A stretch of DNA of 64,000 nt from positions 62,001-126,000 of the forward strand of contig NZ_RWIR01000033.1 of the NCBI RefSeq assembly GCF_009764265.1. Reading direction: 5' to 3'. The DNA comes from Pseudomonas sp. PB101 (GTDB lineage: Bacteria > Pseudomonadota > Gammaproteobacteria > Pseudomonadales > Pseudomonadaceae). The notes beneath the pieces are model-generated. The model worked only from the letters and a program-made list of their open reading frames with translations, made no database searches and had not been told where the DNA came from. Shown one piece after another: positions 8,905 to 17,148 of the stretch; position 1 is the first letter of the stretch, and each line of letters starts with the position of its first letter. Position numbers and translations under genes: made by a program.

Positions 8905-9588
8905 TCAGCGCTGGGAGTCCAGCACTTCGTGCTCGTTCGCCACTTGCTGGGCCTTGAGGTAGCTCTCGATCAGCAATTGATAATGCGGCATGGCCTGGGC
9001 GTAGACGGCGGCCCACTGCTCGGCATCCGGACGGTTCCACGAGCCTTGCAGCTCAGAGAGCGTAGCCATGATGTCGATCGGCACCACCCCGGCCTGGGCC
9101 AGGCGGGCAACGGTCAGATCAGTGGCCAGTTTCGAGTGGTTGCCGGAGGCGTCGACCACGGCAAACACCTTGTAGCCTTCATGCACGGCGGCAATGGACG
9201 GGAATGCCAGGCACACGCTGGTCAGGGTGCCGGCGATCACCAGGGTTTTCTTGCCGGTGGCCTTGACCGCCGCGTGGAACTCCGGGTTGTCCCAGGCGTT
9301 GATTTCACCTTTGCGCGCCACGTACTGCGCATGGGGCGCGGCTTCGTGGATTTCCGGAATCAACGGCCCGTTCGGCCCCTGAGGAACGGAAGCCGTGGTG
9401 ATCACCGGCATCTTCAGCAGGGTCGCGGCCTTGGCCAGGGCGATGGCGTTGGCGCGCAGTTGGGGCACGTCCATGTCCTTGACGATCTGGAACAGTCCGC
9501 TCTGGTGATCGATCAACAGCATCGCGCTGTCGTTGGCGTCGATGGTCGGTTTCTGGCCGTTGAAGTTGGCCGCGTAGACGGTACTCAT
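8905..9588 (-). CDS. Isochorismatase-family hydrolase (paralog of neighbour)
   Basis: A 227-residue member of the cysteine-hydrolase superfamily, similar along its length to the adjacent YcaC-like protein and so probably a diverged duplicate. Catalytic positions are conserved: Asp in L-L-I-D-H-Q-S-G-L, Lys in A-T-G-K-K-T, Cys in L-T-S-V-C-L-A-F-P. It has a longer C-terminal extension rich in charged residues. Substrate unknown. It sits between the pirin gene (92 bases upstream) and ycaC (56 bases downstream), all on the minus strand. Confidence 0.9.
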   Translation of the reverse strand: MSTVYAANFNGQKPTIDANDSAMLLIDHQSGLFQIVKDMDVPQLRANAIALAKAATLLKMPVITTASVPQGPNGPLIPEIHEAAPHAQYVARKGEINAWDNPEFHAAVKATGKKTLVIAGTLTSVCLAFPSIAAVHEGYKVFAVVDASGNHSKLATDLTVARLAQAGVVPIDIMATLSELQGSWNRPDAEQWAAVYAQAMPHYQLLIESYLKAQQVANEHEVLDSQR

Positions 9589-9680
9589 GTGCGTTTCCTC
9601 TTTCTTTCAGGCAACAGCCATCCCTGGCCTCGGACCGGCCTACGCATCCTGTGTAGAGCGGGTTGTTGAAACGAAGCGGG

Positions 9681-10532
9681 TCAGAAGCGCCCGGACTGGA
9701 AGTCGGCGAAGGCCTGGTGGATTTCCTGCTCGGTGTTCATCACGAACGGCCCGTGGCCGACGATCGGCTCGTCGATCGGTTCGCCGCTGAGCAACAGCAC
9801 CACCGCGTCTTCGCTGGCTTCGAGAGTCATGCGGTCGCCCTTGCGCTCGAACAGGGCCAGTTGTCCCTGGCGTACCGGTTCCAGGCCATTGACCTGAACC
9901 GTGCCGCGCAAGACCACCAGTGCGGTGTTGCGCCCGTCATGCAGATCCAGGGTGAGCAACTTGCCGGCATTCAAACGAATGTCCCACACGTCGACCGGGG
10001 TGAAGGTGCGCGCCGGCCCCTTGTGACCGTCGAACTCACCGGCGATCAGGCGCAGGCTGCCGGCGTTGTCCTTCAGGGCGATGCTCGGGATGTCGCCGTC
10101 GAGAATCGTCTGGTAGCCGGGGTCGGCCATTTTGTCCCTGGCGGGCAGGTTGACCCACAGTTGCACCATCTCCAGGGTGCCGCCGCTCTTGGCGAAACCT
10201 TCGGAGTGGAACTCTTCATGCAGGATTCCCGAGGCTGCGGTCATCCATTGCACATCGCCGGGGCCGATCTTGCCGCCACTGCCGGTGGAGTCCCGGTGCT
10301 CCAGTTCGCCCTTGTAAACGATAGTCACGGTTTCGAAGCCGCGATGCGGATGCTGACCAACGCCACGTCGTTCGGTGGTCGGGGTGAACTCCGCAGGGCC
10401 GGCGTGATCGAGCAACAGGAACGGGCTGATGTGTTTGCCCAGGTTGTCGTAGGAAAACAGCGTGCGAACCGGGAATCCGTCGCCGACCCAGTGGGTCCGT
10501 GGACTGGTGTAGATACCGATGATGTTTTTCAT
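9681..10532 (-). CDS. Pirin-family bicupin protein
   Basis: About 283 residues with two cupin barrels. The N-terminal barrel carries the metal-binding set H-P-H-R-G-F-E and I-L-H-E-E-F-H, as in pirins, some of which act as quercetin dioxygenases. The ATG at 10532 has an AGGAG eight bases upstream; in-frame codons before it are not pirin-like. It is probably the first gene of the operon with the two isochorismatase-fold hydrolases and is transcribed divergently from a LysR regulator 104 bases away. The substrate is not predictable from sequence. Confidence 0.92.
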   Translation of the reverse strand: MKNIIGIYTSPRTHWVGDGFPVRTLFSYDNLGKHISPFLLLDHAGPAEFTPTTERRGVGQHPHRGFETVTIVYKGELEHRDSTGSGGKIGPGDVQWMTAASGILHEEFHSEGFAKSGGTLEMVQLWVNLPARDKMADPGYQTILDGDIPSIALKDNAGSLRLIAGEFDGHKGPARTFTPVDVWDIRLNAGKLLTLDLHDGRNTALVVLRGTVQVNGLEPVRQGQLALFERKGDRMTLEASEDAVVLLLSGEPIDEPIVGHGPFVMNTEQEIHQAFADFQSGRF

Positions 10533-10636
10533 GGTGTCTCCTGATGAGGTGAGTGAAGCCATGGACAAAGCTTAAAACCGTGACCATTGCTGCGCTAGAC
10601 TGCAAAAATCAGCTATAGCGTTCTATTTGGAGAACG

Positions 10637-11545
10637 ATGGTGGAAGACCTCAACACCCTCTACTACTTCACCCAGGTGGTGGAGCATCACGGTTTCGCCG
10701 CTGCGGGCCGGGCACTGGACATGCCCAAGTCGAAGCTCAGCCGACGCATTGCCGAACTCGAAGAACGCCTCGGCGTGCGCCTGTTGCACCGCACCAGCCG
10801 GCATTGCTCGTTGACGGAAATCGGCCAGGCCTATTACCAGCGTTGCCTGGCCATGCGCGTGGAAGCGGAAAGTGCCGCCGAACTGATCGAGCGCAATCGC
10901 TCCGAACCCCAGGGCATGGTGCGCGTCAGTTGCCCGACGGCGCTGCTCAACTCCTGGGTCGGGCCGATGCTGACCCGCTACATGCTCAAGTACCCGCTGG
11001 TGGAATTGTTCATCGAGAGCACCAATCGCCGGGTCGACCTGATTCACGAAGGTTTCGACGTTGCCCTGCGGGTACGTTTTCCGCCGCTGGAAAACACCGA
11101 CATGGTGATGAAGGTGCTGGGCAACAGCACCCAGAGCGTGGTCGGCAGCCCGGCCTTTCTATCGCGCCTGTCGACTCCGCCCTCCCCGGCCGACCTCAGC
11201 GGCTTGCCGAGCCTGCACTGGGGTGCGGCGCAACGTGAGTATCAGTGGGAACTGTTCGGTGCCGATGGCAGCACCGCGATGATCCGGCATGCGCCGCGCA
11301 TGGTCACCGATGACCTGTTGGCCCTGCGCCATGCGGCGCTTGCGGGGATCGGTATCGTGCACCTGCCCAGTGTGGTGGTGCGCGATGAGATTGCTGCCGG
11401 GCAACTGGTGGAGCTGGTGCCGGGCTGGGCACCGAAGAGCGGCGTGATTCATGCGATCTTTCCCTCGCGCCGGGGCTTGCTGCCGTCGGTGCGCACGTTG
11501 ATCGATTTTCTTGGGGAGGAGTTCAGTCGCAGTGATATTGCCTGA
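10637..11545 (+). CDS. LysR-family transcriptional regulator
   Basis: A 302-residue regulator. The winged helix-turn-helix is at residues about 5-65 (Y-F-T-Q-V-V-E-H-H-G-F-A-A-A-G-R-A-L-D, then S-R-R-I-A-E-L-E-E-R-L-G-V-R-L-L-H-R-T). A substrate-binding domain of the periplasmic-binding fold follows. The start has a GGAGA six bases upstream. The divergent position next to the pirin-hydrolase operon makes that operon the likely target. The inducer is unknown and I found no clear T-N11-A operator in the short gap. Confidence 0.92.
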   Translation: MVEDLNTLYYFTQVVEHHGFAAAGRALDMPKSKLSRRIAELEERLGVRLLHRTSRHCSLTEIGQAYYQRCLAMRVEAESAAELIERNRSEPQGMVRVSCPTALLNSWVGPMLTRYMLKYPLVELFIESTNRRVDLIHEGFDVALRVRFPPLENTDMVMKVLGNSTQSVVGSPAFLSRLSTPPSPADLSGLPSLHWGAAQREYQWELFGADGSTAMIRHAPRMVTDDLLALRHAALAGIGIVHLPSVVVRDEIAAGQLVELVPGWAPKSGVIHAIFPSRRGLLPSVRTLIDFLGEEFSRSDIA

Positions 11546-11573
11546 AGGCAGTAAGGATTCAGACCGAGTCGCG

Positions 11574-11670
11574 GCCATCGCTGGCAAGCCAGCTCCCACA
11601 GGATCCAGTTGTGAAAACAAATCCTGTGAACACCACTGATCATTGTGGGAGCTGGCTTGCCAGCGATGGC
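11574..11670. repeat. REP palindrome pair
   Basis: Perfect 27-base inverted copies of the REP unit (11574-11600 and 11644-11670) separated by 43 bases, between the LysR gene and dkgB. Confidence 0.9.
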
Positions 11671-11812
11671 GTCAGACCAGACACCCTCAAAACATCGGTC
11701 TGACCCGATTGTTGATTTGCGGTAAACATTGCTTTGCCGCTCCAGCGGTTTTTCTCACGGATGCAGGCGCGGATACTGCCGCCCATTCCCACTGCAACCC
11801 CTGGAGTCATCA

Positions 11813-12616
11813 ATGTCTATCCCCGCTTTCGGTCTGGGTACGTTTCGCCTGCAAGGCCAGGTGGTCATCGATTCGGTGAGCACCGGCCTGCAGCTCGGCT
11901 ACCGGGCCATCGATACCGCGCAAATCTACGAGAACGAAGCCGAGGTCGGCGAGGCCATCGCTGCCAGCGGCATCGCCCGGGAAGAACTGTTCATCACCAG
12001 CAAGATCTGGGTCGCCAACCTGGCCGGTGATCGCTTGATCGACAGCCTGAAGGAAAGCCTGCGCAAACTGCAGACCGACTACCTGGACCTGACCCTGATC
12101 CACTGGCCGTCGCCAGACGATCAAGTACCCGTCGCAGCATTCATGGGCGCCCTGCTCGAAGCCAGACGCCTGGGCCTGACCCGGCAGATCGGCGTGTCCA
12201 ACTTCACCATCGACCTGATGCAGCAAGCGATTGCAGCCATCGGTGCCGAGCACATCGCCACGAACCAGATCGAACTGCACCCCTACCTGCAAAACCGCAA
12301 AGTCGTCGAGTTCGCGCAGAGCCAGGGCATTGGCATCACCTCATACATGACCCTGGCCTACGGTGAAGTCCTCAAGGACCCGCTCATCCAGCAGATCGCC
12401 GAGCGCCTGCAAGCGACACCGGCCCAGGTCACCCTGGCGTGGGCCATGCAATCGGGTTACGCGGTGATCCCGTCTTCCACTCGGCGAGCCAACCTCGAGA
12501 GCAACCTGAACGCTCGCGAACTGACCTTGAGCGAGGCCGACATGGCGCTGATCGCGACCCTGGATCGCGGCCACCGGTTGACCAGTCCAAAAGGTATCGC
12601 GCCGAACTGGGATTGA
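11813..12616 (+). CDS. dkgB: Aldo/keto reductase, 2,5-diketo-D-gluconate reductase B type
   Basis: A 267-residue NADPH-dependent reductase matching E. coli DkgB (YafB) in length and in nearly every motif: [10 protein letters not shown] at the start, catalytic Asp/Tyr in [14 protein letters not shown], Lys in I-T-S-K-I-W, His in L-T-L-I-H-W-P-S-P, and the nucleotide-binding end [11 protein letters not shown]. It reduces 2,5-diketo-gluconate or small aldehydes such as methylglyoxal. The ATG at 11813 has GGAG upstream. It ends three bases from the convergent sensor-kinase gene. Confidence 0.93.
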   Translation: MSIPAFGLGTFRLQGQVVIDSVSTGLQLGYRAIDTAQIYENEAEVGEAIAASGIAREELFITSKIWVANLAGDRLIDSLKESLRKLQTDYLDLTLIHWPSPDDQVPVAAFMGALLEARRLGLTRQIGVSNFTIDLMQQAIAAIGAEHIATNQIELHPYLQNRKVVEFAQSQGIGITSYMTLAYGEVLKDPLIQQIAERLQATPAQVTLAWAMQSGYAVIPSSTRRANLESNLNARELTLSEADMALIATLDRGHRLTSPKGIAPNWD

Positions 12617-12619
12617 GCC

Positions 12620-15600
12620 TCAGCCCTGCCCGATACTGTGGTCCAGGCGGGTCATGGCTTGCTGCAACTGATCGACGGCGTCGTCGATCAGTGCCGCGCT
12701 GCCTTCATTGCACGCTCGCTCCAGCTGTTCGCAACATTCGACCAGGCCCAGCGCTCGCACCATCAGTGCTCCGCCCTTGATCCGGTGTGCCAGCGTCTGC
12801 AAACCCGAGCGATTGCCGCTGGTGTGCAAGGCCAGCAGATGCACGCGGTCCTCGCGGTTGGTCAGCGCCAGATCGTGCATCAGTTGCTCGATCAAACCAG
12901 GCTCCGTATCCGCAAAACGTTCCAGCCCGCTCAAATCGAACTCGGCGAAGCCATGGTCATCGATTGCCGCCGAGGGTGTGCCGGCAAAGCGTTGGGCCAG
13001 CCACACCTGCAAGTCCACCAGGCGAATCGGTTTGAACAGGCAATCGTCCATGCCCGCCGCTTGGCATCGGGCCTTCTCCTCGGCCTGCGCATTGGCGGTA
13101 AAGCCCAGAATCAAGGTCGGCGACAGCCCCTGCACGCGCTCTTGCTCACGTATTGCGCCCGCCAGTTCATAGCCACTGAGCACCGGCATATTGCAGTCGG
13201 TGATGACCAGGTCGAAGCCCTCTGCGCGCCACTGTTCAAGCCCCTGTGCACCGTCCTCCGCCAGTACCACCCGGTGGCCCAGGTAGCTCAGTTGGCGCGA
13301 GAGCAACAGGCGATTGGCCGGGTAATCGTCGACCACCAGGATCGACAACGCACGGGTCGCCAGCGGCGCCGAATCCCCGGCCATCTCCCCCGCAGGCAAC
13401 GCTTGCAGGGCGGGCAGCAGCAGGCTGATCTCCACCCGCGTGCCGCGCCCAAGCTCACTGTCGAGTTGCAACTGGCCGCCCATCGTTTCGCACAGGGTGC
13501 GACTGATCACCAGGCCCAGGCCGGAACCCTGCCGGGCGGTCTGCGCACTGTTGTCCGCCTGGACGAAAGGGCTGAACAGGCGCTGCTGGTCGAATGCGCT
13601 GATACCGATGCCGCTGTCCTCGATCCGCACGCTGACGGCGAGATGCGCCGGGGCTTGGGGCTGCACTCGCAGCGTCAGGCTGACCTGGCCCTGACGGGTG
13701 AACTTGATCGCGTTGCTCAGCAGATTGGACAGCACTTGCTTGAAGCGCAGGGGATCGAGCATCACGTCGCGGTCGCTGTGCTCGTCGAGCTCGACTCGCC
13801 ACTGCAGGTTCTTCTGCATCGCCAGCCCTTCGAAAACCCGGCAGACCGATGCCACCAGCGCGTGCAGATTGACCCGCTCCGGTGCCAGCGACAAATGCCC
13901 GGACTCGATCCGCGCCACGTCGAGAATGTCGCCGATCAAATCCAGCAACTGCTGCCCGGCGTTGGACGCCACCTCGATGGCGGCGCGGTCGGTCTCCCCT
14001 TCATCGGCCCGTTTCAGCGCCAGTTCGAGCATGCCGATCAAGGCGTTCATCGGCGTGCGGATTTCATGGCTCATGGTGGCCAGGAACGTGGTCTTGGCGC
14101 GGTTGGCGTCGTCCGCCGCGTCCTTGGCTTCCTGCAGTTGCCCGAGTAATTGCTGACGCTGGCGAATCTGCCGGCGCTGCCAGACGATCCCGGCCAACGC
14201 CAGCAACAGCAAGACACCCGCCAGCGCAAACGCCTGCACGATCGCCTGCCGGTGTCGCAGCCAGTAACTCTGCTCGACCATCGAGTCATACCGCCAGGGT
14301 TGCGTCAGCTCGTCTATTTCTTCGGGCGGGATACTCAGCAGCGCCTTGTCCAGAATCGAATGCAGTTCGGCAGCCTCGCGACTGGTCGCCAGAGTGCTTC
14401 TTGCAGGGTCGGTGCCTACGGTGCTGGTCACTTGCAGGCGATCGCGATACTGCCGGGAAATCAGGTATCGGGCGCTGATCAACGAGTTGATGCCGCCCTG
14501 GGCCTTGCCCTGGGCGACCATTTCCATGGCGTCCGTGGACAGCGGCGCATCCACCGGCTGGATCAGCGGGTAATGCTGGCGAAGGTACTCGCCGGCAATG
14601 TTGCCCTGGGTCAGGGCAAGGGTTTTTCCCGCCATGTCATCCAGCGTCCGGGGGCTGTCCGCGGCTGCACGGGTCACCAGCACCGAAGGGCTGCTGAGGA
14701 ACGCGCGGGTGAACAGCAGCTCATCTTCACGCTGGGAGCTGAGGCCGATGCCGGCCAGCACATCGATCTGCCCGCTCTTGATGCCGGCCATCATCTCGGC
14801 CACCGACTTCATGCCCTGGATGTCGAATTGCAGCCCGGTGCGCGAACTGATCTTCGCCAGCACGTCGACGCCGATACCGCGAAAATGGCCTTCGCTGTCG
14901 ATGAATGTAATCGGCGGGATGTTTTCATTGATCGCCACCCTGACCAGCGGGTGACGTTCGAGCCAGTGCTGTTCGGCCACGCTCAATTGCAATGACTGGG
15001 TGCCCGGGATGGACGCCCCGTTTGCCCCCCAGCGGCGCAGGATGTTCATCTGTTCATTGGTGCTGACGGCCGCCAGCGCCTTGTTGACGACGCGCAACAG
15101 CGAAGCGTTGTCGCGGGCCATCGCAAAGGCAAAACGCCCGGACTCCATGGGCGAGAAGTCCGTCAGCTGCACGTTGTTCAGGTAGTTCTTGCTGATCAGG
15201 TAGTGAGCGTTGATCGCATCGCCCAGATAGACATCGGCCTGGCCGAAAGCCACGGCCCCGATCGCCGCCAGTGTCGAGGGAAACAGCTGGACCTGCGCCC
15301 TGGAATAGAACTGTTGCACGCTGTATTCGGGCAGGTAGTGATACAGCATCACCAATCGCTTGCCGGCCAGTGTCGGGTCGCGCACCGGTGGAAAATCGGT
15401 ACGCGTGACCAGCACCGGTTGATCAACCGCGTAGGCGCTGGACATCTGCAGCAGCGGATCTTCGGCTTCGTAGCGATTGGCCGTTCCCAGCAGGTCTGCC
15501 TGCCCTTGCTTGATGGCCTGCACTGCGGCGGCCCGCGACGGATAACGCTGGACCTCAATGGCGACGTTCAACAATTGTTCGAGCAACCCGGCGTAATCGG

Positions 15601-15847
15601 CGGTTATGCCTTCGAACACCTTGCCCGCCGTATTGAACTCGAAGGGCGGATAGTCCGGAGCCGAGACGGCCAGTACCAGTCGGCCCTTTTGCCGTAGCCA
15701 GCGCGACTCGGTGTCCGACAGGCTGACGCTCAGGCCTTCGACACTCGAACGTCCCAGCAGGGTCAGCGACTGTTGCGCACAGGCCGTCGATGCCCATAGA
15801 AGAAGGCCCGTCAGCGCCCAAACTGTCAGTCGTCTCAGGGCGTTCAT
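12620..15847 (-). CDS. BvgS-like hybrid sensor histidine kinase
   Basis: A 1075-residue unorthodox kinase. Order: signal peptide (1-24), two Venus-flytrap solute-binding domains (about 45-270 and 290-510), one membrane helix (about 535-560), then the dimerisation helix with phospho-His near residue 594 (M-S-H-E-I-R-T-P-M). These are followed by the ATPase domain (N-A-I-K-F-T, G-S-G-L-G-L), a receiver with acceptor Asp near 883 (I-T-D-C-N-M-P), and an Hpt domain with His near 1020 (L-A-H-R-I-K-G-G-A). This is the BvgS/EvgS layout and implies a His-Asp-His-Asp relay to the response regulator directly upstream, whose stop codon touches this start (no gap). The signal is unknown. It has no separate PAS domain, unlike BvgS itself. 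Confidence 0.92.
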   Translation of the reverse strand: MNALRRLTVWALTGLLLWASTACAQQSLTLLGRSSVEGLSVSLSDTESRWLRQKGRLVLAVSAPDYPPFEFNTAGKVFEGITADYAGLLEQLLNVAIEVQRYPSRAAAVQAIKQGQADLLGTANRYEAEDPLLQMSSAYAVDQPVLVTRTDFPPVRDPTLAGKRLVMLYHYLPEYSVQQFYSRAQVQLFPSTLAAIGAVAFGQADVYLGDAINAHYLISKNYLNNVQLTDFSPMESGRFAFAMARDNASLLRVVNKALAAVSTNEQMNILRRWGANGASIPGTQSLQLSVAEQHWLERHPLVRVAINENIPPITFIDSEGHFRGIGVDVLAKISSRTGLQFDIQGMKSVAEMMAGIKSGQIDVLAGIGLSSQREDELLFTRAFLSSPSVLVTRAAADSPRTLDDMAGKTLALTQGNIAGEYLRQHYPLIQPVDAPLSTDAMEMVAQGKAQGGINSLISARYLISRQYRDRLQVTSTVGTDPARSTLATSREAAELHSILDKALLSIPPEEIDELTQPWRYDSMVEQSYWLRHRQAIVQAFALAGVLLLLALAGIVWQRRQIRQRQQLLGQLQEAKDAADDANRAKTTFLATMSHEIRTPMNALIGMLELALKRADEGETDRAAIEVASNAGQQLLDLIGDILDVARIESGHLSLAPERVNLHALVASVCRVFEGLAMQKNLQWRVELDEHSDRDVMLDPLRFKQVLSNLLSNAIKFTRQGQVSLTLRVQPQAPAHLAVSVRIEDSGIGISAFDQQRLFSPFVQADNSAQTARQGSGLGLVISRTLCETMGGQLQLDSELGRGTRVEISLLLPALQALPAGEMAGDSAPLATRALSILVVDDYPANRLLLSRQLSYLGHRVVLAEDGAQGLEQWRAEGFDLVITDCNMPVLSGYELAGAIREQERVQGLSPTLILGFTANAQAEEKARCQAAGMDDCLFKPIRLVDLQVWLAQRFAGTPSAAIDDHGFAEFDLSGLERFADTEPGLIEQLMHDLALTNREDRVHLLALHTSGNRSGLQTLAHRIKGGALMVRALGLVECCEQLERACNEGSAALIDDAVDQLQQAMTRLDHSIGQG

Positions 15848-16474
15848 TCAGATCAGATGATTGCGCAGGGCGAAATCCCTCAAGTGCACCGACGAGCTCA
15901 TATTGAGCTTGAGGGTGAGCCGGGTCTTGTAGGTACTGACGGTCTTGTAGCTCAGGTGCATGATCTCGGCGATTTCCAGGTTTTTCGAGCCCCGGGCCAG
16001 GTACTGCAGAATGGTCAGTTCACGATTGGAGAGCTTGTCGATCAACTGCTTTTCACTGCGTTGCAACTCCCCCATCGACACGGAACTCGAGGGGATCTGG
16101 GCGTAATAGGTGTAGCCGGCCATCACCGAATTCACCGCCGCCTTCAGGTCATCCAGGTCCCGGCTCTTGGAAACATAGGCCACAGCCCCGGCACGCATGC
16201 AGCGGTCCTGATAAAACTGCGCCTCCAGCGAGGTGAACACCACCACGCGGCAGCGCGTGTGTTCCGCCTTGATGCGGTCCATCACCTCAAGCCCGGCCAC
16301 ACCGGGAAGGCCCAGGTCCAGCAGCACGACATCCGGTTGATGCTCGCGGATCAACGACAGGACCTCATCGCCACGGGAGGCCTCGTAAATCTGCTTGAAC
16401 CCCTCACCATTGAGTACGAGTTTGATCATGGAGCGAACCACCGGATGATCTTCCACAATCAGTGCTGACTTCAT
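15848..16474 (-). CDS. BvgA-like LuxR/FixJ-family response regulator
   Basis: A 208-residue regulator with an N-terminal receiver: acidic pocket E8-D9, phospho-acceptor D53 in V-V-L-L-D-L-G-L-P-G, and T/K positions in V-V-F-T-S and Y-V-S-K-S. The C-terminal LuxR-type helix-turn-helix reads L-S-N-R-E-L-T-I-L-Q-Y-L-A-R-G, then I-A-E-I-M-H-L-S-Y-K-T-V-S-T-Y. The length matches BvgA/EvgA. I chose the ATG at 16474; the longer open frame upstream is not receiver-like. It is the first gene of a two-gene operon with the sensor kinase (no intergenic base). Confidence 0.92.
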   Translation of the reverse strand: MKSALIVEDHPVVRSMIKLVLNGEGFKQIYEASRGDEVLSLIREHQPDVVLLDLGLPGVAGLEVMDRIKAEHTRCRVVVFTSLEAQFYQDRCMRAGAVAYVSKSRDLDDLKAAVNSVMAGYTYYAQIPSSSVSMGELQRSEKQLIDKLSNRELTILQYLARGSKNLEIAEIMHLSYKTVSTYKTRLTLKLNMSSSVHLRDFALRNHLI

Positions 16475-16583
16475 GACAACTCCCGTGCAAAACCACACGA
16501 TCGGGCAAAAAAATGCCCTCCAGGCCCCGCAGCCGTTGGGCACAACGCTGCGCATAAACTCTTGCATGGAAGGCGGCAAAGAA

Positions 16584-16985
16584 CTACCTGACAGAAATGA
16601 CAGTTTCGACGAACGGTAAGCGACGTTCAACGACGCTCATCAACTGCGTAATCGACGCCAGATCAGGCAGGGCGGCCTGGCTGACCCGGACTTTGCCCCC
16701 GACGGGCGGCATCGGCGCTTGCGGTTCGTTGAAGATAAACCCGTGATGAACCTGCGGGTTGTCGGCAAGGAAACCCGGCAGGTCCAGCGATCCGTTGGCC
16801 ATCGCCCCATTGACCAGCACCAGATCCAGAGGCTCGCAAGCGTACTCCACCAGTGGCAGGAGCTCGCCGAGGCTCTGCACCGGCGCCACCCGGAAGTAAC
16901 CGAGCTGGTTGAACAGCCGCTCGATCCGCAGGCGGTTGAAGTGCTGCTCATCGGCGATCAGGATGCGCAAGGATTTGTTCGGCAA
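16584..16985 (-). CDS. Small receiver-like protein with Asp-to-Asn acceptor (pseudo-receiver)
   Basis: A 133-residue stand-alone CheY-fold protein. The N-terminal acidic pair is present (I-L-I-A-D-E, D12-E13), but the phospho-acceptor position reads L-V-L-V-N-G, with asparagine (N59). It should therefore not be phosphorylated in the usual way. I place the start at TTG 16985: a GGAGG lies five bases upstream, and the protein then begins L/M-P-N-K-S-L-R-I, like related Pseudomonas proteins. An ATG at 17024 would add 13 residues without a good ribosome site. It lies 109 bases upstream of the BvgA-like gene on the same strand and may modulate that system; this is inference from position. Confidence 0.75.
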   Translation of the reverse strand: MPNKSLRILIADEQHFNRLRIERLFNQLGYFRVAPVQSLGELLPLVEYACEPLDLVLVNGAMANGSLDLPGFLADNPQVHHGFIFNEPQAPMPPVGGKVRVSQAALPDLASITQLMSVVERRLPFVETVISVR

Positions 16986-17148
16986 GGTGACCTCCAAAAG
17001 GATGTCGGTTTCAAGAGGTCGCAAAGCCTACGGAAGACCACCTTAGGTTTATGTAGGAATATTCCTAAATGAATGCCGGTTAATCTGACGCTTGCCAAGG
17101 AAACCCTGGCCCCCACAGGGATTGTGTTGATTGGCCAGCCTCGCGGCC

